The position numbers and the translations under genes were made by a program. Source: Butyrivibrio sp. AC2005 (lineage in GTDB: Bacteria > Bacillota > Clostridia > Lachnospirales > Lachnospiraceae). Taken from it: a stretch of 64,000 nucleotides of DNA. The notes beneath the pieces were generated by a model. That model made no database searches and had not been told where the DNA came from. It saw only the letters and a program-made list of their open reading frames with translations. Below are positions 55,875 to 63,672 of this stretch, in pieces (within the stretch, counting starts at the first letter, position 1; every line of letters starts with the position of its first letter). The stretch lies in NCBI RefSeq assembly GCF_000424145.1, contig NZ_AUJI01000015.1:55222-119221 (forward strand), written 5' to 3'.

Positions 55875-56884
55875 ATGGCTATACCAATTAAATCAAGCAA
55901 TAATCCTGTGAAGGTGCCTATCAGATATAAAAGACAAGTAATTTGTATATTTCTGGTGGTACCTTCATTTACGCGAAACAGAATTAAAAGACCAACACCG
56001 GCACCTACAAGTAATCCTGACATCATCGCACCGAAAGTTATAATGTCGTTTATATAAAGCTCTGTTATGACAATGGAGGCAGCACAGTTTGGAATAAGTC
56101 CTATAATACCTGCAGCAGCGTGGCTAAGGACGGTGTTACTTTGCAGGATTCCTGCGAGGGCATCTTCACCTATAAACTCAATAAGTGCATTTAGAACAAG
56201 CGTAAAAATGAGTATATATATAAAAATATGAACCGTATGTACAAGAGCTGAACGAAGAATATTACCATGCCCTTCGTGTTCATGGGAGTGTTCATGCTTT
56301 GTACTGGTTTCTTTTGCTACCTGGGCTTTACTTATGGGCTTATTTACAGCAAGGTCGGGGGACTCATTACGTCCTCTGTGAGCTGATATCTTTGGGGTAT
56401 CTTCTTCACAGTGACAATGCTCTCTTTTACAGAGCTCATCAATTTTCATCTTTTCTGTTTCAGCTCTTTTTTTCCATCTTCTGTAGTGAACTATAACGAA
56501 ATCTATTAGGAAGCCATAAAAAATTCCCAGTACAGCTTTCATACAGATTATTGTTATCATCTTTGATATAGGTACCTGGGAAGATATGAATAATGGAACC
56601 ATTTCGTCTGAGGTTGAGAGGTAAATGGCAATAAGAGTTCCCAAAGTGATGACTCGCCCTGCATAAAGGTTTGAGGCAGCAGCTGAGAATCCGCACTGAG
56701 GAAAGGCTCCGAAAAGACCTCCAAACAAAGGTCCGAATTTACCGGCTTTTTGGACCATTGACTGAGTTTTATCACCGGTGCGATGCTCAAGATATTCCAT
56801 TATCAGGTAAGTGATGAACAGGAACGGTAGTATTTTAATGCCGTCTACTATTGTATCTTCCAAAACAGGAATCCAAAAATTCAT
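55871..56884 (-). CDS. Putative 10-TM heavy-metal/manganese exporter (ArsP_2 family)
   Basis: The 337-residue protein has two homologous halves of about five membrane helices with twin signatures FGAFPQCGFSAAASNLYAGR and GLIPNCAASIVITELYINDI, each placing a Cys in a Pro-x-Cys kink. The cytoplasmic linker (about residues 140-210) is rich in His and Cys (KREHCHCEEDT and KHEHSHEHEGHGN), a likely metal-binding segment. Family members are called manganese or arsenic exporters. I looked for a yybP-ykoY riboswitch upstream and saw none. Convergent with the histidine kinase gene, overlapping by 4 bp. Confidence 0.85.
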   Translation of the reverse strand: MNFWIPVLEDTIVDGIKILPFLFITYLIMEYLEHRTGDKTQSMVQKAGKFGPLFGGLFGAFPQCGFSAAASNLYAGRVITLGTLIAIYLSTSDEMVPLFISSQVPISKMITIICMKAVLGIFYGFLIDFVIVHYRRWKKRAETEKMKIDELCKREHCHCEEDTPKISAHRGRNESPDLAVNKPISKAQVAKETSTKHEHSHEHEGHGNILRSALVHTVHIFIYILIFTLVLNALIEFIGEDALAGILQSNTVLSHAAAGIIGLIPNCAASIVITELYINDIITFGAMMSGLLVGAGVGLLILFRVNEGTTRNIQITCLLYLIGTFTGLLLDLIGIAI

Positions 56885-57081
56885 ATAATATCTCCAAAGT
56901 TAAATCATTGCTTACAATACATGTACTTATTTAAGCATTTTATGTATTCTTTTGCAAATCAGGGATTTTTTCCCATGCTGTTGCAATTTTTTTACATAGC
57001 TAATATAATACCTAGTAATTTAATAGGTAAATAATAATATGACATAAAAATGCACTATTTTTTCATCTTTTCCTTAATATA

Positions 57082-57090
57082 TGCTATAAT
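57082..57090 (+). promoter_or_regulatory. Extended -10 promoter of the suf operon
   Basis: TGCTATAAT (57082-57090) has the extended TGn plus a perfect -10. The -35 position is poor (TTCATC). It lies 55 bp before sufC. Confidence 0.55.
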
Positions 57091-57145
57091 AATTCGGATT
57101 ATGTGCATTTGAGCACTGTTTAATTGGTTTAAAGGAGTAACGCAA

Positions 57146-57925
57146 ATGTCAGAACAGTCATTATTGCAGGTTAGAAACCTATCTGCATCAGTTGAGGAAT
57201 TGCCGATTCTTCACAACATAAACTTGGAAATAAAGGCAGGAGAGACCCACGTCCTTATGGGACCTAATGGAGCAGGTAAGTCAACTCTCGGATATACGCT
57301 CATGGGTAATCCACATTACAACGTAACAGACGGATCCATCATTTTTGATGGCCAGGATCTTACTAAGGAGTCTGCTGATAAGAGAGCAAAGGCAGGAATG
57401 TTCCTGTCATTTCAGAATCCTCTTGAGGTTCCGGGAATTTCTCTTGGAAGCTTCATAAGAAATGCATATCATGAGCAGACAGGTAAGCCTGTTAAGCTTC
57501 TTCAATATAAGAAGCAGCTTGCAGAGGCTATGGATCTTCTCACAATGGACGGTGATTATGCGGACAGAGATCTTAATGTAGGATTTTCAGGCGGTGAGAA
57601 GAAAAAGGCAGAAATTCTTCAGATGCTTATGCTTAATCCAAAACTTGCAATTCTTGACGAGACTGATTCAGGACTTGACGTTGATGCGGTAAGAACTGTA
57701 TCAAAGGGAATTCAGGAGTATCAGAAAAAGAAGGACGGAGCACTCCTTATCATAACTCACAGTACAAAGATTCTTGAGTCACTTCATGTTGATTATACAC
57801 ATGTACTTGTAAAAGGACATATCGTGACAACAGGTGATGGAAGTCTTGTAGAAGAGATAAATGAACACGGTTTTGAAAAATATGTAAGATGCGAAGGCTG
57901 CGACGGATGCAGTCCGCTGAATTAA
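57146..57925 (+). CDS. sufC: Fe-S cluster assembly ATPase SufC
   Basis: The 259-residue ABC-type ATPase powers the SufBCD scaffold. MGPNGAGKSTLGYTLMGNPH is Walker A, NVGFSGGEKKKAEILQMLML the signature, and AILDETDSGLDVDAVRTVSK Walker B with the D loop. Length is normal. The C-terminal end CEGCDGCSPLN carries three cysteines not usual for SufC. It opens the operon. Confidence 0.96.
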   Translation: MSEQSLLQVRNLSASVEELPILHNINLEIKAGETHVLMGPNGAGKSTLGYTLMGNPHYNVTDGSIIFDGQDLTKESADKRAKAGMFLSFQNPLEVPGISLGSFIRNAYHEQTGKPVKLLQYKKQLAEAMDLLTMDGDYADRDLNVGFSGGEKKKAEILQMLMLNPKLAILDETDSGLDVDAVRTVSKGIQEYQKKKDGALLIITHSTKILESLHVDYTHVLVKGHIVTTGDGSLVEEINEHGFEKYVRCEGCDGCSPLN

Positions 57926-57938
57926 GATAGGAAAAAAG

Positions 57939-59348
57939 ATGGCTGATAATAATAAAGCGGTTGTAGATATAGACCGCAGTGTTTATGACATAAAGGATGT
58001 GGAGAACGAGCAGGACTTCTACCGCATGGAAGATGGTTTTACCGAGGATATTGTCAGAAAGATTTCCGAGGAGAAGCATGATCCCGAGTGGATGAGGGAG
58101 TTCCGCTTAAAGTCTCTTGAATTATATAACAAGCTTGAGATGCCTGACTGGGGTCCGGATACGGATGATCTCGATATGAATCTTATTTCATCCTATGTTC
58201 GTTCAAAGTCTGACATGAAGGGCAAATGGGAGGATGTTCCCGAGGATATAAAGAATACCTTTGAAAGACTTGGTATCCCTGAGGCAGAGCGTGAATCTCT
58301 TGCAGGTGTGGGAGCCCAGTATGATTCTGAGCTTGTTTATCATAATGTAAAGGATGAAGTGGCTGAGCAGGGTGTTGTTTATACAGATATGGAGAGTGCC
58401 CTGACAGGAGAATATGCGGATATGGTTCATGAGTATTTCATGAAGCTGGTACCGCCTACAGACCACAAATATGCAGCGCTTCATGGAGCGGTATGGTCAG
58501 GTGGCTCTTTCGTATATGTTCCCAAGGGAGTGAAGGTTGATATACCTCTTCAGTCATATTTCAGACTGAATGCAGCAGGAGCAGGCCAGTTTGAGCACAC
58601 TCTGATAATTGTGGATGAGGGTGCAGACCTTCATTTTATCGAAGGATGTTCAGCTCCCAAGTATAACGTGGCTAACTTACATGCGGGATGCGTTGAACTT
58701 TTTGTAAAAAAGAATGCAAGACTTCGTTACTCAACTATAGAGAACTGGTCTAAGAATATGTACAATCTCAACACCAAGCGTGCGCTTGTTGAGGAAGGCG
58801 CGCGTATGGAGTGGGTATCCGGATCCTTCGGTTCACATACTTCATACCTATATCCTATGACAATTCTTAAGGGTGATCATTCCACAATGGAATACACAGG
58901 AATAACCTTTGCGGGAAAAGGACAGAACCTTGATACAGGTGCCAAAGTAGTTCATCAGGGAAAATATACATCATCCCTGATATCTACAAAATCCATTTCC
59001 AAGTCAGGCGGTATCGGAACCTACAGAAGTTCCGTAATTATCAATAAGGAAGCAAAGCATGCCAAGACTTCTGTTTCCTGCGATTCACTTATGCTTGATT
59101 CCATTTCACGTGCAGATACTATTCCAGGAATGGATATCAGAACTGATGATGCGGATGTTGGACACGAGGCAAAGATAGGCAGAATCAGTGATGAAGCTGT
59201 ATTCTATCTGATGTCCAGAGGTCTCTCAGAGACAGATGCAAGAGCTATGATCGTCAGTGGGTTTGCGAATCCTGTTTCAAAGGAGCTTCCGCTGGAATAC
59301 GCTGTTGAGATGAACAATCTGATTAAGCTTGAGATGTCAGGAGGCTGA
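57939..59348 (+). CDS. sufB: Fe-S cluster assembly scaffold SufB
   Basis: The 469-residue beta-helix scaffold assembles clusters with SufC and SufD. YVPKGVKVDIPLQSYFRLNA, FIEGCSAPKYNVANLHAGC and TVSCDSLMLDSISRADTIPG type segments (here KTSVSCDSLMLDSISRADTI) are the family blocks; Cys in SCDS and Glu/His in DADVGHEAKIGRIS are the conserved functional residues. It starts 13 bp after sufC. Confidence 0.97.
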   Translation: MADNNKAVVDIDRSVYDIKDVENEQDFYRMEDGFTEDIVRKISEEKHDPEWMREFRLKSLELYNKLEMPDWGPDTDDLDMNLISSYVRSKSDMKGKWEDVPEDIKNTFERLGIPEAERESLAGVGAQYDSELVYHNVKDEVAEQGVVYTDMESALTGEYADMVHEYFMKLVPPTDHKYAALHGAVWSGGSFVYVPKGVKVDIPLQSYFRLNAAGAGQFEHTLIIVDEGADLHFIEGCSAPKYNVANLHAGCVELFVKKNARLRYSTIENWSKNMYNLNTKRALVEEGARMEWVSGSFGSHTSYLYPMTILKGDHSTMEYTGITFAGKGQNLDTGAKVVHQGKYTSSLISTKSISKSGGIGTYRSSVIINKEAKHAKTSVSCDSLMLDSISRADTIPGMDIRTDDADVGHEAKIGRISDEAVFYLMSRGLSETDARAMIVSGFANPVSKELPLEYAVEMNNLIKLEMSGG

Positions 59349-59352
59349 GAAA

Positions 59353-60516
59353 GTGGATATAAATATGAAAGTTAATCATCTTCCTGCCCTGACTTACAGG
59401 TTTTTAAAGTCAAATGACAGTGAGATAGAGATAAAGGATATAAAGATTAAGGATACCTTTAGTCCTGAAATGCAAAATGGGCAGGACGGAGTATCCGTAA
59501 ATAAGGAAGCATCAGAAGAGGATGTACGCAAGCTTTTTGATGCTGTAAATGCTAAGGCTGAAAGCAAAAAGACTGATGTTCCCGGACCAAACGGTGATAC
59601 AGCACCTTTAAATGATGCTCAGAGTGTACGCACCGGAATGGGAGCACAGATTGATAACCTTATGCAGGAGATGAAGGTTCCCGTAACAGTAATCACTGCA
59701 GATGAAGGCTGCAAGGTATCTGAACCTGTGATGATAAGATTTGATCTTAAGGATGGAGACTGCGTTCTTGGAAATCAGGTTATCCATGCGAAAAAGGATT
59801 CTGAGATAACCGTAATCATGGAATATGATTCAGAGCCTGAAACTAATGGATTTTTGGGAATCCAGACAAGACTTCTGGCCGAGGAAGGTGCAAAGATAAA
59901 TCTTATAAAGGTTCAGATGCTTGGTGAAAAGATTGCTCATTTTGATGATATTGGCGGTGTCTGTGATGATAAGGCTGATATTGAGACAATAAATATGCAG
60001 CTGGGTGCAGGAAATACCTGGGGAGGCTGCAGAGTGGCACTTCTTGGAGACAAGAGTGTATTTAATAACCACACAGGATATCTGTGCCGTCATAAGCAGA
60101 GCTATGACATGAATTATGTTGCTGACCAGATGGGTAAGAAAACTGAATCAAATATGGTATTCAGAGGAGTTCTTCTTGATGAAGCTGTTAAGACCTTCCG
60201 CGGAACTCTTGATTTTAAACCCGGAAGTGCAGGTTCTGTAGGCGATGAGCAGGAGGATACACTTCTTCTCAGTTCAGACGCCGTAAACAGAACAATACCT
60301 GTTATTCTCTGTGGAGAGGAGGACGTCGATGGACGTCATGGCGCTTCAATCGGACAGCTTGGTGATGATACTCTTTTCTATATGGAGAGTCGCGGAATTG
60401 ATGAAGAAGCAGCCAAAAAGCTGATGATCCGTGCCCGTATGGAGAGTATAGCAAGAATGATTCCGGATGAAGCAATCATTATCAGAATTCAGCAGTTTAT
60501 ACGTACGATATTGTAA
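59353..60516 (+). CDS. sufD: Fe-S cluster assembly protein SufD
   Basis: The 387-residue SufB paralogue completes the complex. The C-terminal half has GVLLDEAVKTFRGTLDFKPG, DTLLLSSDAVNRTIPVI and HGASIGQLGDDTLFYMESRG with the conserved His. A Lys/Asp/Asn-rich stretch (about 45-90) precedes the beta-helix core. The start is a GTG at 59353, eight bases after aggagg (59339-59344) located inside the sufB end; ATG choices at 59329 and 59365 fit worse. Confidence 0.93.
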   Translation: MDINMKVNHLPALTYRFLKSNDSEIEIKDIKIKDTFSPEMQNGQDGVSVNKEASEEDVRKLFDAVNAKAESKKTDVPGPNGDTAPLNDAQSVRTGMGAQIDNLMQEMKVPVTVITADEGCKVSEPVMIRFDLKDGDCVLGNQVIHAKKDSEITVIMEYDSEPETNGFLGIQTRLLAEEGAKINLIKVQMLGEKIAHFDDIGGVCDDKADIETINMQLGAGNTWGGCRVALLGDKSVFNNHTGYLCRHKQSYDMNYVADQMGKKTESNMVFRGVLLDEAVKTFRGTLDFKPGSAGSVGDEQEDTLLLSSDAVNRTIPVILCGEEDVDGRHGASIGQLGDDTLFYMESRGIDEEAAKKLMIRARMESIARMIPDEAIIIRIQQFIRTIL

Positions 60517-60525
60517 GGAGTTGAA

Positions 60526-61746
60526 ATGTCCAGACCTGAAGATTACCGCAAAGACTTCCCTATACTTAACAAAGGGGATTACATATATTTTGACAATGCA
60601 GCGACTTCGCAGCGTCCAGAGTGCGTAGTTGATGCAATTAAGGATTTTTACGAGAATTCCAATGCAAATCCCTTAAGAGGACTCTATGACTGGAGTGTTG
60701 ATGCTACAGAGAGATACGAGCATGCCAGAAAAACAGTAGCAGAGTTTATTGGAGCAGCTAAGACTGAGGAGATCATTTTTACCAGAAATACTACTGAGTC
60801 AATGAATCTCGTGGCATACAGCTACGGCCTTGATAATGTAAACGAAGGTGATGAAGTTGTTATCAGTGTGATGGAGCATCACAGCAATATTCTTCCCTGG
60901 CAGATGGTCACAAGGCAGAAAAAAGCAAAGCTTGTGTATTTGGAGCCCGATGAAGAAGGAGTTATCACAGAGTCCGAGTATAAGAGTAAGATAACGGATA
61001 AGACTAAGATTGTATCAATAGGACATGTATCCAATGTTTTCGGAATTACAAATCCTGTTAAGGAAATAGCTGCCTATGCTCATGAAAAGGGAGCTACGGT
61101 TATAGTGGATGGTGCGCAGGCTGCGCCGCATATCCCGGTTAATGTTCAGGAAATCGGTGCGGATTTTTATGCCTTTTCAGGCCATAAACTCATGGCACCC
61201 ATGGGAATCGGAGTATTATATGGCCGAGAGGCTTTGCTGGATAAGATGAATCCCTTCCTTACAGGCGGAGAAATGATAGAATATGTTACAAGGGATGACG
61301 CGACCTATGCAGAGCTTCCTCACAAATTTGAAGCAGGTACTGTTAATGCAGCCGGTGCGGTAGGACTTGAAGCTGCTATCAGGTATCTTCAGAAGGTTGG
61401 ATTTGACTTTATCGCAGAGCAGGAGCACAAGCTGACTGTAAGAATGATGGAAGGTATGAAAAAGCTGCCTTATATTAAGATTTACGGTTCTTCTGATCCT
61501 GCAAGGCACAGCGGAATAGTCACTTTCACAATGGACGGCGTTCATCCTCATGATATTTCTTCGGTTTTAAATGATGATCATGTGTGTGTAAGAGCAGGTC
61601 ACCACTGTGCTCAGCCACTTATGCAGTTTATTGGTGCAGGTTCCACAGCAAGAGCCAGCGTATATTTCTATAACACGGAAGAGGAAGTTGACAGATTTCT
61701 GGAGCACCTTGCCAAGGTACGTTCTGTTATGGGATATGAGGATTAA
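60526..61746 (+). CDS. sufS: Cysteine desulfurase SufS
   Basis: The 406-residue PLP enzyme supplies sulfur from cysteine. DNAATSQRPECVVDAIKDFY is the N-terminal block, GHVSNVFGITNPVKEIAAYA follows, the PLP Lys is in AFSGHKLMAPMGIGVLYG, and the active-site Cys lies in CVRAGHHCAQPLMQF. Group II (SufS/CsdA) by length and motif. It starts 9 bp after sufD. Confidence 0.97.
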   Translation: MSRPEDYRKDFPILNKGDYIYFDNAATSQRPECVVDAIKDFYENSNANPLRGLYDWSVDATERYEHARKTVAEFIGAAKTEEIIFTRNTTESMNLVAYSYGLDNVNEGDEVVISVMEHHSNILPWQMVTRQKKAKLVYLEPDEEGVITESEYKSKITDKTKIVSIGHVSNVFGITNPVKEIAAYAHEKGATVIVDGAQAAPHIPVNVQEIGADFYAFSGHKLMAPMGIGVLYGREALLDKMNPFLTGGEMIEYVTRDDATYAELPHKFEAGTVNAAGAVGLEAAIRYLQKVGFDFIAEQEHKLTVRMMEGMKKLPYIKIYGSSDPARHSGIVTFTMDGVHPHDISSVLNDDHVCVRAGHHCAQPLMQFIGAGSTARASVYFYNTEEEVDRFLEHLAKVRSVMGYED

Positions 61747-61791
61747 TGCCACATAATGTAAATTGATTTTATAAGAAATATACTATTAAAA

Positions 61792-61838
61792 GCCTTTCTA
61801 TCTTCATGGAAAGGTGGGTGTGTAAGCACCGTATGAGG
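61792..61838 (+). repeat. Double-hairpin repeat, copy 3 (sufS-sufU gap)
   Basis: GCCTTTC...GGAAAGG is followed by GGTG...CACC and GTATGAGG. The last bases supply the Shine-Dalgarno before the sufU ATG at 61845. It is more degraded than copies at 25358 and 37693 but has the same order. Confidence 0.55.
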
Positions 61839-61844
61839 TTATAT

Positions 61845-62306
61845 ATGGATTTAAAAGGACTTTATAGAGAAATTGTTAACGAGCACAATCTCCGCCCTTC
61901 TCATAAGGGGGAAATGGCGAATCCAGATCTTGTGCTCAGGGGTGTAAATCCCAGCTGTGGTGATGATATTACACTTCAGCTAAGAATAGTAGATGATGTT
62001 ATTGAGGATGCAATGTTTTCAGGCTCAGGATGTGCTATTTCCCAGGCTTCTGTAGACATGATGGCAGATCAGGTTATCGGAAGATCGAAGGAAGATGCTA
62101 TTAAGCTTGCAGGAACCTTTATGGGCATGATAAAGGGAGAAATAAAGGATGAGGAACAGCTTGAGGAGCTTGATGAGGCAGCAGCTCTTCAGGATATTTC
62201 ACACATGCCTGCAAGAGTTAAGTGCGCGGTTCTTGGCTGGAAGACCATGCAGAAGATGCTTGAGCATCCTGAAGAAGCGGAGAATGTATCATCTGAAGAG
62301 GAGTGA
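61845..62306 (+). CDS. sufU: Sulfur-transfer protein SufU
   Basis: The 153-residue zinc protein accepts sulfur from SufS. NPSCGDDITLQLRIVDDVIE, FSGSGCAISQASVDMMADQV and MPARVKCAVLGWKTMQKML carry the three Cys, with the conserved Asp in CGDD that together bind zinc. Start at ATG 61845 behind atgaggt; the longer open frame reads through the repeat. Confidence 0.96.
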   Translation: MDLKGLYREIVNEHNLRPSHKGEMANPDLVLRGVNPSCGDDITLQLRIVDDVIEDAMFSGSGCAISQASVDMMADQVIGRSKEDAIKLAGTFMGMIKGEIKDEEQLEELDEAAALQDISHMPARVKCAVLGWKTMQKMLEHPEEAENVSSEEE

Positions 62307-62311
62307 TATAC

Positions 62312-62725
62312 GTGGAAGGTATTATTGTTTGGGGCATTGTAATTTTAGGCTTGATATTCAGGGTTATGAAGCTTGCAGGAAAGAATAAGTCCAATACAGG
62401 TGCGGGAGCTCCTAAAACAGGTGCACCTGTAAAAACTTATGGTACTAATATAGATGCGGCTAAGGGGGATACAACAAAAGGTCGCACAGATAAGAATTAT
62501 TCAGGTGCTATGATCCAGAGAGAGACTTCAGCTATGCCGCACAAGCATAGAGAGAAAGGCGTTTACGATACTGCAAACAGGCATAAGAAGGATAATTCTG
62601 ATGGAACGATGCCACATAGCCATAATGAAGTAAAGTATAAAAGTATTGATGTGGCAACGCTGCCAAAGGGGTATATTTTGCTTAATGGTGAGCCTGTGAG
62701 GACAGCGGATCTGGAGAAGTATTAA
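62312..62725 (+). CDS. Small membrane-anchored protein with MPHxH repeats
   Basis: The 137-residue protein has one N-terminal membrane helix (about 3-20, IIVWGIVILGLIFRVMKLAG) and a long hydrophilic, probably disordered tail with two MPH-x-H units (SAMPHKHREKGVYDTANRHK and DGTMPHSHNEVKYK) before the conserved-looking end LPKGYILLNGEPVRTADLEKY. Start at GTG 62312 behind gaggag (9-nt spacer); GTG 62303 is the other choice. It is coupled to sufU (about 5 bp). The His repeats suggest metal binding; the family is not recognised. Confidence 0.6.
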   Translation: MEGIIVWGIVILGLIFRVMKLAGKNKSNTGAGAPKTGAPVKTYGTNIDAAKGDTTKGRTDKNYSGAMIQRETSAMPHKHREKGVYDTANRHKKDNSDGTMPHSHNEVKYKSIDVATLPKGYILLNGEPVRTADLEKY

Positions 62726-62761
62726 GGAAAATAATGGATGCAGATGATGCATCATGATTAG

Positions 62762-62789
62762 AAGCTGGGAGCAATGCTCCTGGCTTTTT
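62762..62789 (+). terminator. Terminator of the suf operon
   Basis: AAGCTGGGAGCA pairs with TGCTCCTGGCTT through 12 positions (two G-T) over a single-base loop, then Ts follow. Confidence 0.88.
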
Positions 62790-63306
62790 AATTATTCTTG
62801 TAAATTTATGCAAAATAGTGATGGGTATATACTTTGCTTAAACCCTTTTGGATGGTGCAATTCAAAAATGTATATTATCCGGCTGTATTCGTGGTAACTT
62901 CATCCGGAAGTACAAGGAATTCATTTTGGGATGACTGATTTATTAACATAGTTGGATCTTAATATAAAAAAATAATATTTTCGGATGAAATTTTTATGTA
63001 TCATTTTCATACTATCGTTCAGTAATTGAAAATAAGGGTGTGTCATCAAGAAAAATATTTTATATTGAGAGATAATAATTCATCCATATAAGCCTACTTT
63101 ACAGAAAAGGAATGAAAAGGATGATTAAATTGTTCATCCGCTATATGAATGAATAGTATAAAGGGTGAATTGTTGCAAATAATGATTCATCACATTTGCT
63201 ATAAATTGTTTATAAGTATGAATCTTTTGTCAGTTAACCTGACTATTGAATTTTTGGAAGAAAATCAGGTATACCGCAAAAAGTATACATTAGAATTAAT
63301 AAGCGC
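62790..63306. other. Non-coding AT-rich gap (517 bp)
   Basis: No convincing gene, riboswitch or RNA is visible. Open frames here lack ribosome-binding sites, and one overlaps tRNA-Lys. Scattered short inverted repeats occur, none with a T-run. It may be decayed sequence between the suf operon and the tRNA/IS region. Confidence 0.5.
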
Positions 63307-63350
63307 AAAAAAAGTACCGCCCCATGAGATATACTCACAAAACAGTACTC
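63307..63350 (-). terminator. Terminator of tRNA-Lys
   Basis: On the minus strand AGTACTG pairs with CGGTACT and seven T residues follow, starting a few bases after the tRNA. Confidence 0.7.
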
Positions 63351-63354
63351 GGCG

Positions 63355-63427
63355 TGCGCCTCCAGGGGCTCGAACCCTGGACACCCTGATTAAGAGTCAG
63401 GTGCTCTACCAACTGAGCTAGAAGCGC
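63355..63427 (-). tRNA. tRNA-Lys (CTT anticodon)
   Basis: On the minus strand, acceptor GCGCTTC pairs with GAGGCGC (one G-T), the D arm is GCTC...GAGC, the anticodon arm CCTGA-CTCTTAA-TCAGG gives anticodon CTT, and the T arm CCAGG-GTTCGAG-CCCCTGG is good, with discriminator A. CCA is not encoded. A promoter and a terminator surround it. Confidence 0.95.
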
Positions 63428-63471
63428 TTGGTTATTGATGTTTGTGTCGCTCTGTCTTAGCGACAAGTGAT

Positions 63472-63500
63472 ATATTACTACGGTTTTTTTTATAATGCAA
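63472..63500 (-). promoter_or_regulatory. Promoter of tRNA-Lys
   Basis: On the minus strand TTGCAT (63495-63500) and TAATAT (63472-63477) are 17 bp apart. The transcript would begin with a GTCGCT/AGCGAC hairpin (63446-63464) before the tRNA. Confidence 0.75.
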
Positions 63501-63672
63501 GCACTTTTTTAAAAATTTTTTAAAATTTAAACTTTTTTTACAAAAAGTATCCTGAAATAGTGATAAATAAGGGATTCTTTAAAAAATAATTTTTTGAAGT
63601 TTCCTGAAAAAACATAGCAAAAACCGTATACAGGGGCTGCAGAACTGAAATGGATATATTGTGAAAAAATAT

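Noticed and set aside
56885..57145. yybP-ykoY manganese riboswitch upstream of the metal exporter
   Set aside because: No conserved junction motif or paired helices of that riboswitch can be found in the divergent gap.
63149..63421. 90-codon open frame at the tRNA-Lys
   Set aside because: It runs through most of the tRNA gene in antisense and lacks a ribosome-binding site.
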